A stretch of DNA of 10,409 nt, taken from contig RXOD01006419.1 of NCBI GenBank assembly GCA_005223375.1, positions 1-10,409 on the forward strand. Direction: 5' to 3'. A model generated the notes under the pieces. The model was not told the DNA's origin, searched no databases, and was given only the letters and a program-made list of their open reading frames with translations. The stretch's first letter is position 1; each line of letters opens with the position of its first letter. Shown here one piece after another: positions 1 through 8,666 of the stretch. Source of the DNA: Amoebophrya sp. AT5.2 (taxonomy: Eukaryota; Sar; Dinophyceae; Syndiniales; Amoebophryaceae). The translations under genes and the position numbers were made by a program.

Positions 1-87
1 AGGACGGCCTGCCGCGGCCAGGTCTAGCCGCTTCCCTTGAGCCGTAGATCCACCGCTCGTCTGCGTTGTGGCGCGGCCAGCTACTAA

Positions 88-246
88 GAAGCGAAGTCTG
101 GCGCATGCTCGAGGCAAATAGAACCGCTAAAAAGTACCGACGATGACGCACAATCCTTTTTTCCCACGCAGGAACCAAAACAAAAACAGTACTGTGAACG
201 GCGCCCCATGCAAACCTCGCTCCAGCATGCTATTGCCCGACGTTAA
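88..246 (+). CDS. Possible C-terminal exon of a gene entering from the left edge (plus strand)
   Basis: A plus-strand frame is open from just after a TAA at 85-87 to a TAA at 244-246. It contains no early ATG, so it would have to be an internal or terminal exon. The peptide is mixed and charged, with an acidic STDDDAQ stretch, then EPKQKQYCERR, ending HAIARR. Possible acceptors are the AG at 87-88, or the AG at 170-171, which follows a pyrimidine-rich tract (155-169) and would leave only the last 24 codons. The first 45 bases allow several upstream donors, none decisive. Third-position GC is only moderate, and an open frame of about 50 codons can arise by chance. If real, its stop lies about 23 bases from the minus-strand stop at 270, so the two genes would converge. 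No family is recognised. Confidence 0.25.
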   Translation, partial: EAKSGACSRQIEPLKSTDDDAQSFFPTQEPKQKQYCERRPMQTSLQHAIARR

Positions 247-269
247 ACGCCCGATCAGGCTGGCACATA

Positions 270-414
270 CTAATGCGCGCCCAGCTTCTTGCCGCGGGAG
301 GACACCAAAACGCCCTCGATCGGCCAGAACCTAGTGCGAGGCGCCTCCTGAGCCGCAACCCCGCTGGCTCCGGCGCAGTTCCTCCGGGGGCTGCGCCGGG
401 TGAGCGTGGTGGGG
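270..414 (-). CDS. Probable last exon of the large Ser/Arg-rich coiled-coil gene
   Basis: On the minus strand, a frame running from an AG acceptor (416-415) to a TAG at 272-270 encodes about 47 Arg/Gly/Ala-rich residues ending GVLVSSRGKKLGAH. The acceptor follows a good pyrimidine tract (the bases before 415 read GCTCTCTTCAG on the minus strand). Joined to position 557, the reading frame stays open (phase 2 donor, one base completing the codon). Most third positions are G or C, about 85% by my hand count, matching the upstream exons, and the alternative frames look poorer. Using this exon replaces the TAG at 558-556 and lengthens the product from about 2,155 to 2,203 residues. The alternative is that translation simply ends at 556 and this is 3' UTR or a separate gene. 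Confidence 0.5.
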
Positions 415-556
415 CTGAAGAGAGCAGCGACATGCCCGCTCACTACAGCGCTCAATGAATTCACTTAATATGATCGTAATTCCTATTAATTTCCGACGGC
501 ATCTGGGTCCGTGTCAGTGGATATAATTGCATGGTAACACCAGGCTTTCTTAGTAC
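415..556 (-). other. Inferred intron 2 of the large gene (142 nt)
   Basis: On the minus strand it begins GTACTAAGAAAG and ends in a pyrimidine-rich run plus CAG. The donor falls inside the in-frame stop at 558-556 (AGC TA|G TAC), so splicing removes the stop. The interior is AT-richer than the flanks. The phase is compatible with the 414-270 exon. Confidence 0.45.
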
Positions 557-1828
557 TAGCTGTAACACTCATATTGCCGCGCGCGTTCTTCCTCGCGGTG
601 GATGCGATTTTTCAGGTCCGCGACGTCGCGCTGGTACCGTTCGCGGAGCCCGAGGACGTGCTCCCGCATATCGCCGGACACCAGCTGTCCGCCCGACCCC
701 TGCACCGCCTGTTGCAGGTCGCGCAACTCCTCTAAGTGGTCCCGCTGCCGCCCCGCCAGCTCCCGCTTCAGGTCCTGCACCGAGCGGGAGGCGGCGGCGA
801 GTGTTGGAGGGCTGCGCGAGTTCGTGTTGGAGGCGGGACTGCCGCGGCTTCTTACTTGGGACCCGGGTCGACTTCTGGAGGGGTTCGCGTAGGCGGAACT
901 GCGGGAACCCGCGAACCGCCGACCGCTGGAGCCCCCGCGCCGGCCAGCCGTGGTTATTATTCCTGATGCACTGCCGTTCGCGGCGCCGTGATTCCATGGC
1001 CTAGCGGAACCGAGGCTGCGGCCGCGGGGTTTTTTGCCCTTGCGCGGGTTGTAACTGCTACCTCCTGCGCGGTCCCACACGCCCTCCATAATGTCTAGCG
1101 TTGCTGGCAGCATCGGCACGCGCGCGTGCGCCTGCGGCGTCGCCAGGCCGGAGGCGGCCTCGTTTCCGTCAGCGGCCGGCTTTCGCGATTTTATTTGTGC
1201 GTCGGACGGGCCCGCACGTCGGTCTTTTTTCCGCCCGCGCTTGCCGCTCCGCCCTCGGCGGTCCCGCGAGCCGCCTCTTCTGCCACGCCGGCCCGCTCCC
1301 GTCGACGAGCCATCGCTTCGCTCTTCCTCGGACCCGTAGGACCCGCTCGCGCCAGATGAAGTAGAGCTCTCCTCTTCCTCCCTCCTCGTCAGGCGCGCCG
1401 TTTCTTCCGCCGTTTTCATTTCCTTCATCGCTTTGTATTTTTCCGCTTCTGCCTTTGCTAGCTCCACTGCTGTGTCCAGGTCCTTCCGCGCGTTCTCTAG
1501 TTTGAGTTTCCGCACCTCGTTCCTGTACTCCTCTTCCTTTTTGATGCTTTCCTGGATCTCGAGCAGCTCCTTGCGGTAGGTCACCTTCAAGGCGTCGATC
1601 TCGCCGCGCAGCTTCTGGTTCTCCACCTCCTGCTCGCGGAGGCGCTCCAGCGCAAGCCGTTTCAACTCGTTCCGCGCGGAGTTGGACGCGACTGCGGGCT
1701 TCAGCTGTTCCGCCTGGCGCAGATAGAGGTCGCGCAGTGGGGAATTCGTATCTGTCAGCGCGCGGGGGGAGGGCTGCGGAGAGGTCAGGTACTCGTCGAC
1801 GGCCCGCCGCACCTCGGGGTGCACGAGC
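557..1828 (-). CDS. Large Ser/Arg-rich coiled-coil protein, exon 2 (C-terminal third)
   Basis: This 423-codon frame has no ATG near its beginning and is closed upstream by a TGA, so it must be a downstream exon. It joins the 2011-7205 exon in frame through a GT-AG intron. Protein order, numbered from the ATG at 7205: a long charged coiled coil at about 1768-1884 (motifs such as ERLREQEVENQKLRGEIDAL and KKEEEYRNEVRKLKLE); an acidic Ser-rich linker; an Arg/Gly/Lys-rich tract at about 1911-1936 (RRGRRGGSRDRRGRSGKRGR); a low-complexity Ser/Arg/Gly/Asn region; and a second coiled coil at about 2078-2151 (ERYQRDVADLKNRIHREEER). The strongly heptad-like first segment argues for oligomerisation or a scaffold role, and the RG-rich tract for RNA or nucleic-acid contact. 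Both are inferences from composition. If intron 2 is not used, the protein ends YECYS at a TAG (558-556). No family is recognised. Confidence 0.8.
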
Positions 1829-1858
1829 CTGGTAAATCATTGCCCAAATTCATGAACT

Positions 1859-1899
1859 CACTGTGAACGATCGGATTCACTGTAAATCATGATCGGATT
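1859..1899. repeat. Imperfect tandem duplication of about 20 nt inside intron 1
   Basis: On the plus strand, CACTGTGAACGATCGGATT (1859-1877) is followed directly by a diverged copy (1878-1899). The copy keeps CACTGT and GATCGGATT and carries a few extra bases between them. A 9-mer GTAAATCAT also occurs at 1832-1840 and 1882-1890, so the duplication may once have been larger. Confidence 0.6.
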
Positions 1900-1920
1900 G
1901 TAGTGCGTCTCCATTACTGC

Positions 1921-1941
1921 GGAGGCCCCACCGGCGCCTCC
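1921..1941. repeat. GC-rich inverted repeat (hairpin) in intron 1
   Basis: GGAGGC (1921-1926) and GCCTCC (1936-1941) form a perfect 6-bp stem around a 9-nt loop in the middle of the intron. It could fold in the pre-mRNA and bring the splice sites closer. Its function is unknown. Confidence 0.5.
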
Positions 1942-2010
1942 AAGTCCAAGAAGAAAAGTAAGCGTGCAAGAAGTGTCCAACGATAATTTTTGAACACAAA
2001 ATTCTAGTAC

Positions 2011-5000
2011 CCCGCCCCCCCTGCCGGACTTGTCTCCACTGCGCTTCGTCTTTCGTCGGCACCGGTTGCGAGGGCCGCGTCGTCGCCCACCTCCGTTGCC
2101 CTAGAGATGACGTTGTCGCCTCCATGTTCCCCTCCGGCGAGCCTCTCCAGATGGCTACCTGGTTCGTCGACCCCATGGTCGACTCCCGCGAGCATCTCCG
2201 GCTGCATGTCGTGAAACTCCGCGACGCTCCCCTCCCCCCTCCGTCGCGCAGCGCCCCGACCGGAACCTGCCGCCCCACTAGTGAAGTTTTCAGCGACCGC
2301 CGACGCGCGGCTAGTTGTAGTCGCGCGCTGGGATGCTCTTGTGTGCGGGTTTGCCGTTGGCCGTACTGCTTGATCCTTTCCACCTCCACCTTGTTCTGCT
2401 TGCGCATGTGCTTTCTCGACGTTCTTCCCCCCAGAATCGTCTGCGGTGGGTTTTTTCGACTCCCGCGGCTCTTTGTGCCAAAGGTCGTCCGAAAGCTCAA
2501 AGCCCGGGGACGGCGACCTCGAGCTGTCGTGGCTCCGTCTCAACGCCTTCGCGATCTCGTCCGCGCCTTTGCTCGTGGAAGTACTCCGCTGCGCGGCCAC
2601 ACCCTTCGCCACCTGATCCTGCCGGGCAGCGGCGACCCTTTTTTTCCCTTCCTCCTTCATTCGTTTGCGCAGAGCTTCTCTCTCCGTCTCTACTGCGTCT
2701 CCGCGGTGTCGAGAATTCGCCTCTTCCTCGAGCCGTTTTTGCTTCACCGAGGCCTCCCGCAGGAGCTTGCCGATTTCCTGCTTGTCGGTTTCGGTCATGC
2801 CCGCGAGCACGGAGTCCCCGTCGGGACCCTGCAGCTTCTCCAGGAGGGACTCGTAGTGGGACTTCTTTGTTTCGCCGGCCGCGGCGAGCACTCGAGAGGC
2901 AACGTGAGCCTTCCCCGCCAAATCGTCCTCTCGGACGCGGTCGAGAATGCGCACACTGCCGTCGTCGTCCTGCGTTGCGAGAATTAGAGAGCCCGCAGAA
3001 GACGTTTTTCCCCCCCGACTCCGACTTCCCCCCGCGTCGCGGACGAAGCCGACTTTTCCGCGTTTTGCGCGGTCGATGAAGTTCCTCCCCGGTTTTTCCT
3101 TGGAGAGCCCCGTCTTCGGGTCTCGTTCGACGCCGTCGTCGAGTTGCTGCAGCACGTCCGACACGTCGAGGCGGGGCCGCTTTCCCGGCTTAGCGCCGCC
3201 GCTCTGGTCCGATCCCACGTCTGACCGGCCCGAACGGCTGCTCTCGGCTCCGTTCGCAGGACTGCTCCTGCGCGACGTCGGAGACTTGGACTTCTCGGTG
3301 GACTCCCGGGGCCGTCTTGGATGGTCTTCGCCTCCCACGTCAGCACGGCTGGAGCTCAGCGAGGCATCGCTGCGCAGGTCCTCGAACGGGGTGTCGTCGT
3401 TCCTTCCCGCGAGCACGCCGAAGACGCCGTTCGTTTTGCGCGTGCCACCGCCCCCGGCCGCGCGGCTGCTTCTCGCCTCGGTACCGCCTGCGTGCAGAGC
3501 CGCCGAAGCCCTCGGGGATGTACCTCCTGCGCCGCTTCGCGAGGACTTTGACGGCCTGCCTCCCGCCGCGTACTCTTCCACCGCTCTCCTCGCTTCGGAT
3601 CTCCTTCTCGCGTCTCCCACCCCCGCTCTCTGTTTTTCCTCCCTCGTCCGGTGGTCGTACTGCTCGGGGAACAACGATCCCACCTTGCTCTTCCAATGCT
3701 TTCCGTCCTCCCCTAGCTTTTCGCCCGCCATCGCTTCCCGCATGCTTCGCTCCCTCGCGTCCATGCTTGCGAGTGCAACCACTAAGTCCCGCTCCATGGA
3801 CGCTGCGCGGCTGCCGCTCAGGCTCCGGGAACTAGCGGATCGAGACGAAAAACCGCTCCCCCTGTCCTCCGCGTCGAGCCTGCCCGAACGTGGTGCAGCC
3901 GCCAACCGGCGCAGTCTCCCAAACGCGTCCTCCAGGAGGCGTCGGTTGGAGGCGTGGGAAGAAGGCGATTTGCTGTCGCCGCGGTGCTGCAGGTCGCGTT
4001 GGCGGTGCGACATCCGCTCGAGCAGCCGGTCGCGGTCCTCGGGGCGGAAATGCTCGAGGATGCCGCGGGCGGAGGGCGAAATCGGCAGCGGCAAAACTAC
4101 CGATATGGAGGAGCCCGAAAACTGCGAGGAGCGCCCGCCCGAGGACAGAACTCCCGAGGAAACGTCCGAGCGCGACCGAGAGCGGCTGTGTTTGTGGCCG
4201 CGGTGCTTCTTGTGCTTCTTCTGCTTCCGCGCCTTGATTCGGGCGGCGACCTGCTTTAGGCGGTCGAGCTCGGACATTGGCTGCTTGCCGCGTGGCGCGC
4301 GGTCGTCCTCGGACGAGAGCAGATCGCGGACGCTTTTCCAGCGACTGCTGCTCCCGGAAGCTTCTCGGGGATCGGGGTCCGAGGGCTCCCGGTAGCTTCT
4401 GCTGCCACCGTCACGGTCGCGCGACCGGCTCACCGACTCTCGAGCGCTCCCCCGCGCGCCCGCGAGCGCCTGCGCGTAGTCGCTCAGCGCGCCGATGGTC
4501 CTGCTCGCCCGCGCGTAGCTGGGGTCGGGCCGCTCGATCTTCGCAGCCATTCGCTCCGCCTGCTTCTTCTCCTTCAACGCGGTCAAGTACGCGAGGTCCC
4601 GCCTCTGCCTCTCAATGGCCGCGTCTTCCCGTGCGGAGCGATCCGAACCCGAAACTGACCGCACACTTCCGCTTCTCCTTCGTCGCGCCGAAGATCGCTG
4701 CACTTCGTCTCGCTCCGCCTTCTTTCTTGCTGTCCGTTCGAGGAGCTTTCTTTCCTCGGCTTTTGCGGCTTCGATTTCGTCGTTGAAGCGCGCCTGCTGG
4801 GCTGCCATCGCGGTGCCAAGCGCGTCCTCTGCGGTAGGCGCATTTGTCCGCTTGTAGTCCGTCTCCTGCATCCGCCTGGCGGCTTTCTTGCGGTTTATGC
4901 GCTCCAACAGCCTCTGCTCCTCGCGCTGCACGGCAGCCAGCTGTGCCGCGAACTGCTGCTTCTGCTCCTGGATGGAGGCGGAAACGCGACTCTCCTGTCC

Positions 5001-7205
5001 GCTCGGGTGGCTGTTGCCCGGGAAGCCAGATGAGTACGCGTCCCCGCGCCCCACTGGCGACAACCCGTCCTTGTGGCGCGAAGCGTCGAGAACGCCGCCG
5101 ATCTGGCTCGAGCGTGCCGGCGGAGTCATCTGGTTCGCGCCGAGGTCCCCCGGAACTAAAGAGGGGCTCCGCTCCGACCTGCTCCGGTGCGACGACCGGT
5201 CGCTGACCCTGCTGGCCCTCGCAGCGGCCCTGCTACCCGATTTACGGGAGCTTGCTCTAGCCTCTTCGAGTTCCTGACCCGGCTCCCGCATTGCCGACTG
5301 CCGCATCGACCGCTCTTGCTCCATCTTCGAAAGCGTCGGCCGCATCCCATTACTTTTAGGCGAAACAACGTCCGCCGCGCTTCCGTCCGGCCGCACAACC
5401 GCGATCGTCATGCCGTCCAACGTCGAGGCTTTCGACTTCCGCTCTCCCTCGAGCGCCAGGTTCGATGCGCGGCGGGCCTGCGAGAAGCTTTCCAGGCCGG
5501 ACGTGCCTCCCTCCAGCTGCATCGACCCCGGCATCGACCCAGCTGCGCTGCCTTCGTATCGGCGCTGCTTTTCCAGACTCTCCTCCTGTTGTTGAAACTC
5601 AATTTCCGCCTCCAGCTGTGCGGTTTTGCGCTCCATCTCGCGCTCAACGGAATTGTCTGAGTGCCCGCCCAAGTCGTCGTCCTCAGTAGTTTGCGGCAGG
5701 TCCTCAACTTGCGCCGGCGCGTGGAAGTCGTCGTGGCTGTGCTCAATTACCGGATGCTCATGCTCGTGACCGTGGGTGTGACGTCCGCTTCCCTCGGCTC
5801 GCATGGCGGCGCCAACTGGCCGCGCGGCAGAATTCTTGTTCCCACCACCCGTGTTTTCATCCTGTGCCCCCTGTTCTTTCGCCCGTTTCTCCCGCTCGGC
5901 CAGTTTTCGCCGCCGTATCTCTCGCAAACGTGCCGCGTCCGCGTGTTCATGGGCGCGGAGCCGGTCGCCGTCCGCCGTCGCTTCTAAGACTGGCAGCGAG
6001 TGGTCCAGGTCACGCGCGTGCGCTTGTGAGATGTCTCTCACAACGTGATCAACCGCCCCAGTAGTAGAAAGTCCTCCTCGCCGCTTGTCCTTGTGCCCCC
6101 GCAGCTCCTGCATGCGTTCCAAGTCGGGGGTTTTATGCACCCGGGGCTGCGCCATTTTGTCTGTTCTGCTGCGAAAAGGCTCCGGCAGACCCGGCCCGTC
6201 GCGGTTCCGAATCTCTTCCAGCGCGGACAGGGACACCTGCGCCTCCAGCGTGGAAAGTGACACTTTTCCGAGCAGCACGTCGCGGGGGGAAGGGGGCGCC
6301 TCGTGGTCCTGCTCTCCGTCATTGTAGTAGAGGAAGTCCTGCTGCGACGCTTGCTGGCGCTGGAGGTGCGCGAACTCTTGTTCCTGGCCGGAGAGCGGCC
6401 GCGCAGCTTGCGACTGCTCGTCCTCACGCAGAGCAGTTTTCGGTTTCGAGTTTGTCCTGCTCGAGGCAGACGGCGGTTTGAGGGAGAGCTTGATACTCGT
6501 GACCGTACTTGCGCCGTCGGGTCCGCCGCCGGCCCCGTTCCCCCTCCACATCGACTGGCCGACTCTTCCCACCGACGCGCTCCGGCTCGTCGAATTACTG
6601 CGGGTGCGCTTCAGCGTCAGTTTCGCGAACTTGGGGTTGGCGATTGCCGCGCTACTCGCCTGCACGAACTGTTGCCGGCGCGTACTCGTCGCGGCCTTGG
6701 TCTTTATCTTCCCGATCCCAGGAGCAGTTCTTGTTCCAGAACAACTATCGGGTTGCTTATTCTCCTTGTCTTGTACAACTCCTTGTTCAGCAGTTCTTTT
6801 CTCGACGTTCCAAAACGGGGCAGTGGACGAGCTGCTGGAGCCGGTGCGGAGGTCCTTCAGGTACTTCGGCGTTGCGTTTTCCCTCTTCACCAGCCGCACC
6901 GACAGCGGCGTGTCGTGCAGCACCGCGCTGCTGTTGCGCGCGTCGGCGGCCAGCGTCGCGGCGTTCGACGCGGAGGAGGTGCAGCTTGACGCCGCACTTG
7001 ACGAGCTGCCGCTGGGAACGTCCGCGGGCTGGAAGCAAGTCGCGGCATAGTCATCGTCGCCCCCGTCGGTGGGCGAAGCTGCGTCGGAATGAACCGAAGC
7101 TGCCGCGCCGCCGGCTGCGTCCAAAGCCTCGACGATCTCACGGTGCAAAGTTTCTTTAGAAGCGGAAACGGATGCAGACATGGCGCGGGCTGATGTACCC
7201 AGCAT
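2011..7205 (-). CDS. Large disordered Ser/Arg-rich coiled-coil protein, exon 1 (start ATG at 7205)
   Basis: A 1,731-codon frame with high third-position GC throughout. The frame opens slightly upstream, but the first ATG is at 7205 (MLGTSARAM); a second in-frame ATG is at 7181. Protein order from that ATG: a Ser/Ala-rich N-terminus; a KEN motif at 147-149; a His-rich cluster at about 476-495; a charged coil at about 520-551; two similar helical repeats at 746-780 and 802-834 sharing LLER..RKKA, then a third charged coil at about 857-893; an RS/Lys/His-rich tract at about 991-1013 (KKHKKHRGHKHSRSRSRS); a basic motif KPGKRPRLD at 1339-1347, resembling a monopartite nuclear localisation signal; and a charged helical stretch at about 1446-1536. 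There are no membrane segments and no signal peptide. The RS tract and NLS-like motif suggest a nuclear protein, while the coiled coils could equally belong to a centrosomal or cytoskeletal scaffold. No known domain is recognised. The exon ends at a phase-2 GT donor into intron 1. Confidence 0.85.
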
Positions 7206-7290
7206 AGACGTACAACTTTGGTCAAAGGACAACCATCTTTAAGTCAACGCACGACGGAACAGCGTGTAGCCCGCGCCTTCTTTTCAGTTC

Positions 7291-7656
7291 CTACAAGACC
7301 ACCACGACCAAAACTTGGCTACGTATTTGAGTTACAACGTGCAGCACCACTCCGCAGGGCTCCCTCAAGTCGCTTCTTTTGAGGATTTCTTTTTGATCGC
7401 TCCGTGTTCCCTCGTTGTCGAAACAATCTCCGAAAGGGGAGTTTAAGTTCAAGCAACTTGCTGTAGTCATGTCCGCGTGCAGGTGTTCTACCACGACTAC
7501 GCGCAGCTGCGGCTTGCGCTCCCTCGTCGTTAAATTCCTGGCGCACGGAAATTTTTTTTTAGATTTCTTGAAACCTGGCAGGTGCTCCTTAGATACGTGC
7601 AGGCTTGATAACTCGCAGGCCAATAGATACAAGGACATAGTTTTGGCAGCCGCCAT
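7291..7656 (-). CDS. Possible small hypothetical protein (121 residues)
   Basis: A minus-strand ORF from ATG at 7656 (MAAAKTMSLYLL) to TAG at 7293-7291. The frame is open for about a dozen further codons upstream. The product has a short hydrophobic N-terminus, a basic stretch (PGFKKSKKKF), a polar middle and a hydrophobic Val-rich end (LVVVVL). Third-position GC is only slightly above the local average, and an open frame of this length could occur by chance in 2.4 kb of six-frame sequence. It lies about 85 bases upstream of the large gene's start and points the same way, so it could instead be 5' UTR, an upstream exon or non-coding. No homology is recognised. Confidence 0.3.
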   Translation of the reverse strand: MAAAKTMSLYLLACELSSLHVSKEHLPGFKKSKKKFPCARNLTTRERKPQLRVVVVEHLHADMTTASCLNLNSPFGDCFDNEGTRSDQKEILKRSDLREPCGVVLHVVTQIRSQVLVVVVL

Positions 7657-7799
7657 AGCGGCCCCGTACAAGAATACGGAGGCCAATTATAGATACGACC
7701 AATGAGGCAGCGCATGGAAGAGAGAGATTTCTAGGTTGTCCCAAAGAACTAGAACTTGTTGAAGGCGTAAATCATCATCGCACGCAGCCAATGCCCTCC

Positions 7800-8039
7800 C
7801 TATGCCAGTAGCGTGACCACCGGCGCGGACGACGTGTACCGCGTCGTCACTTTCTCCATGTTTCCCTGCTGCTGCCGGTTGATTACGTCGCCGCGATGCT
7901 TGGAGAGGTAGACGCCGCCGAAGATGCGTTGTCTGTCGTTCTTGAAGTCAACATCTCCGAGAGTGAGCTGTGGAGCGCCAATCACAGGCGCGCCAGCGAG
8001 CGGAGGAGGGAAAGATGCGGGAGATACGTGCAGGTGCAT
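7800..8039 (-). CDS. C-terminal exon (or short gene) with a conserved-looking tail
   Basis: The frame from ATG at 8039 (MHLHVSPASF) to TAG at 7802-7800 encodes 79 residues. It has a Pro/Ala/Gly-rich start (FPPPLAGAPVIGAP), then a polar, ordered-looking segment with TLGDVDFKNDRQRIFGGVYL, NRQQQGNMEKVTTRY and the end PVVTLLA. Third positions are largely G or C, unlike the surrounding sequence, and this supports real coding. The same frame stays open upstream to a TGA at 8186-8184, with a plausible peptide (STIDRLVLDLSIEKTSFPTKK) over about 8135-8066. The true exon may therefore start further up, at an AG, rather than at this ATG. I could not fix the upstream exon or a first methionine beyond 8039. 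No family is recognised. Confidence 0.6.
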   Translation of the reverse strand: MHLHVSPASFPPPLAGAPVIGAPQLTLGDVDFKNDRQRIFGGVYLSKHRGDVINRQQQGNMEKVTTRYTSSAPVVTLLA

Positions 8040-8186
8040 CTTCTTCGCTTGTCGTGTGTGACTAGGAAAACTGTAATTCTTTTTCGTGGGGAACGAAGTT
8101 TTTTCGATGGACAGATCCAGCACCAGTCGATCTATGGTGCTCACGAATTTAAATAGTGGAATGGTCGTGTCCAACAAGCTTCACGA

Positions 8187-8666
8187 AGTGTGAAATTTGG
8201 TGGCTCGAAGACGCCATATCGAGCCGCGTTTGATTGTAAACGCTGCTTAGACGCGGCTGATGATCTGTGATCGAGTCCAGGGACGGGTTGGATCCACTAC
8301 AGACTGTGCCTTCCGTTGGACACGACATGATCTCTGCACAGATCGATGCACAAAAACGAGAAGGAGAAGGCGGAACGAAGAAAGCTTTGGGACCTTGGTT
8401 CCGAAGGAAAGCAACTCGCGAAGCAACGATGAGCGAACAGACTGACATACATGGTCCGCCAACGCGATCGCTGTCAGAAAGCACATGTTTACGCCCCTCA
8501 AGATTCTGCAGCCTACCACCTCAGTCAATGTTCATCCCTCCGTCTTGTTGTTGCGTCGTGGTACGGATCGCCCCGCGGAAGTCTCTTCCGTCCTGCGAGC
8601 AGACCTATCGTTAGACTGACAGAGCTTGCTTTTCACCGCGCTCGTGTTCGGGTACTGCTACTGAGA
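8187..8666. other. Spacer with no confident gene
   Basis: About 480 bases between the stop of the small basic-protein gene and the open frame of the 7800-8039 exon. Open frames exist on both strands: one on the minus strand containing MSCPTEGTVCSG and MASSSHQISHF, and one on the plus strand containing MISAQIDAQKREGEGG. Neither has the GC-rich third positions of the firm exons, and neither has clear splice partners. It may hold upstream exons or the 5' region of the 7800-8039 gene. It also holds the hairpin cluster at 8202-8258. Confidence 0.4.
8202..8258. repeat. Cluster of three overlapping inverted repeats
   Basis: Plus strand: GGCTCGA (8202-8208) pairs with TCGAGCC (8219-8225), loop 10 nt. 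AGCCGCGT (8222-8229) pairs with ACGCGGCT (8251-8258), loop 21 nt. GCGTTT (8226-8231) pairs with AAACGC (8238-8243), loop 6 nt. All arms are perfect, and the second shares bases with both of the others. It does not fit a tRNA: the candidate anticodon loop has 6 nt and there is no T-arm at the right place. Confidence 0.55.

Larger units (their letters stand above)
1829..2010 (-). other. Inferred intron 1 of the large gene (182 nt, GT-AG, phase 2)
   Basis: On the minus strand it runs from GTACTAGAATTTTG to ATGATTTACCAG. Without splicing, the upstream frame stops two codons into it (TAG at 2006-2004). With splicing, GCG GG joins G CTC GTG and both long frames fuse without a shift. The interior holds stops in the relevant frames, lower GC, an imperfect tandem duplication and a GC-rich hairpin. 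The acceptor has only a weak pyrimidine tract. Confidence 0.75.

Noticed and set aside
30..46. Possible dinoflagellate spliced-leader remnant (reverse complement GGCTCAAG)
   Set aside because: Only the last 8 bases of the leader match and the preceding bases differ. This is expected by chance at this length.
1169..1840. 223-codon minus-strand ORF beginning at an ATG (MIYQARAPRG)
   Set aside because: It overlaps exon 2 in another frame and is Arg/Gly/Ala-rich, as expected from frame-shifted GC-rich coding. The exon frame shows clear coiled coils and joins upstream in phase.
1877..2500. 207-codon minus-strand ORF overlapping the end of exon 1 and intron 1
   Set aside because: It is in a different frame from the 1,731-codon exon, which covers most of it, and it crosses the inferred intron. 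It has no independent coding signal.
2947..4395. 482-codon plus-strand ORF opposite the large gene
   Set aside because: It is an antisense shadow. High GC suppresses stops, and its composition mirrors the Ser/Arg-rich codons of the minus-strand exon.
7206..7232. Extension of the large protein to a TTG at 7232
   Set aside because: TTG is not a usual eukaryotic start, and the first ATG in frame is at 7205. The extra codons are more likely 5' UTR.
7552..7562. Run of nine T followed by AG, resembling a plus-strand splice acceptor
   Set aside because: No convincing plus-strand coding follows, and the run corresponds to Lys codons in the minus-strand ORF.
8198..8285. tRNA-like fold around the hairpin cluster
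   Set aside because: The candidate anticodon loop has 6 nt instead of 7, there is no proper T-arm or acceptor stem, and the strongest 8-bp stem conflicts with a cloverleaf.
8267..8614. 115-codon plus-strand ORF with a protein-like middle
   Set aside because: The composition looks natural (DAQKREGEGGTKKALGPWFR), but third-position GC is not raised, the tail is Cys/Ser/Pro-rich, and there are no splice partners. Left undecided rather than annotated.
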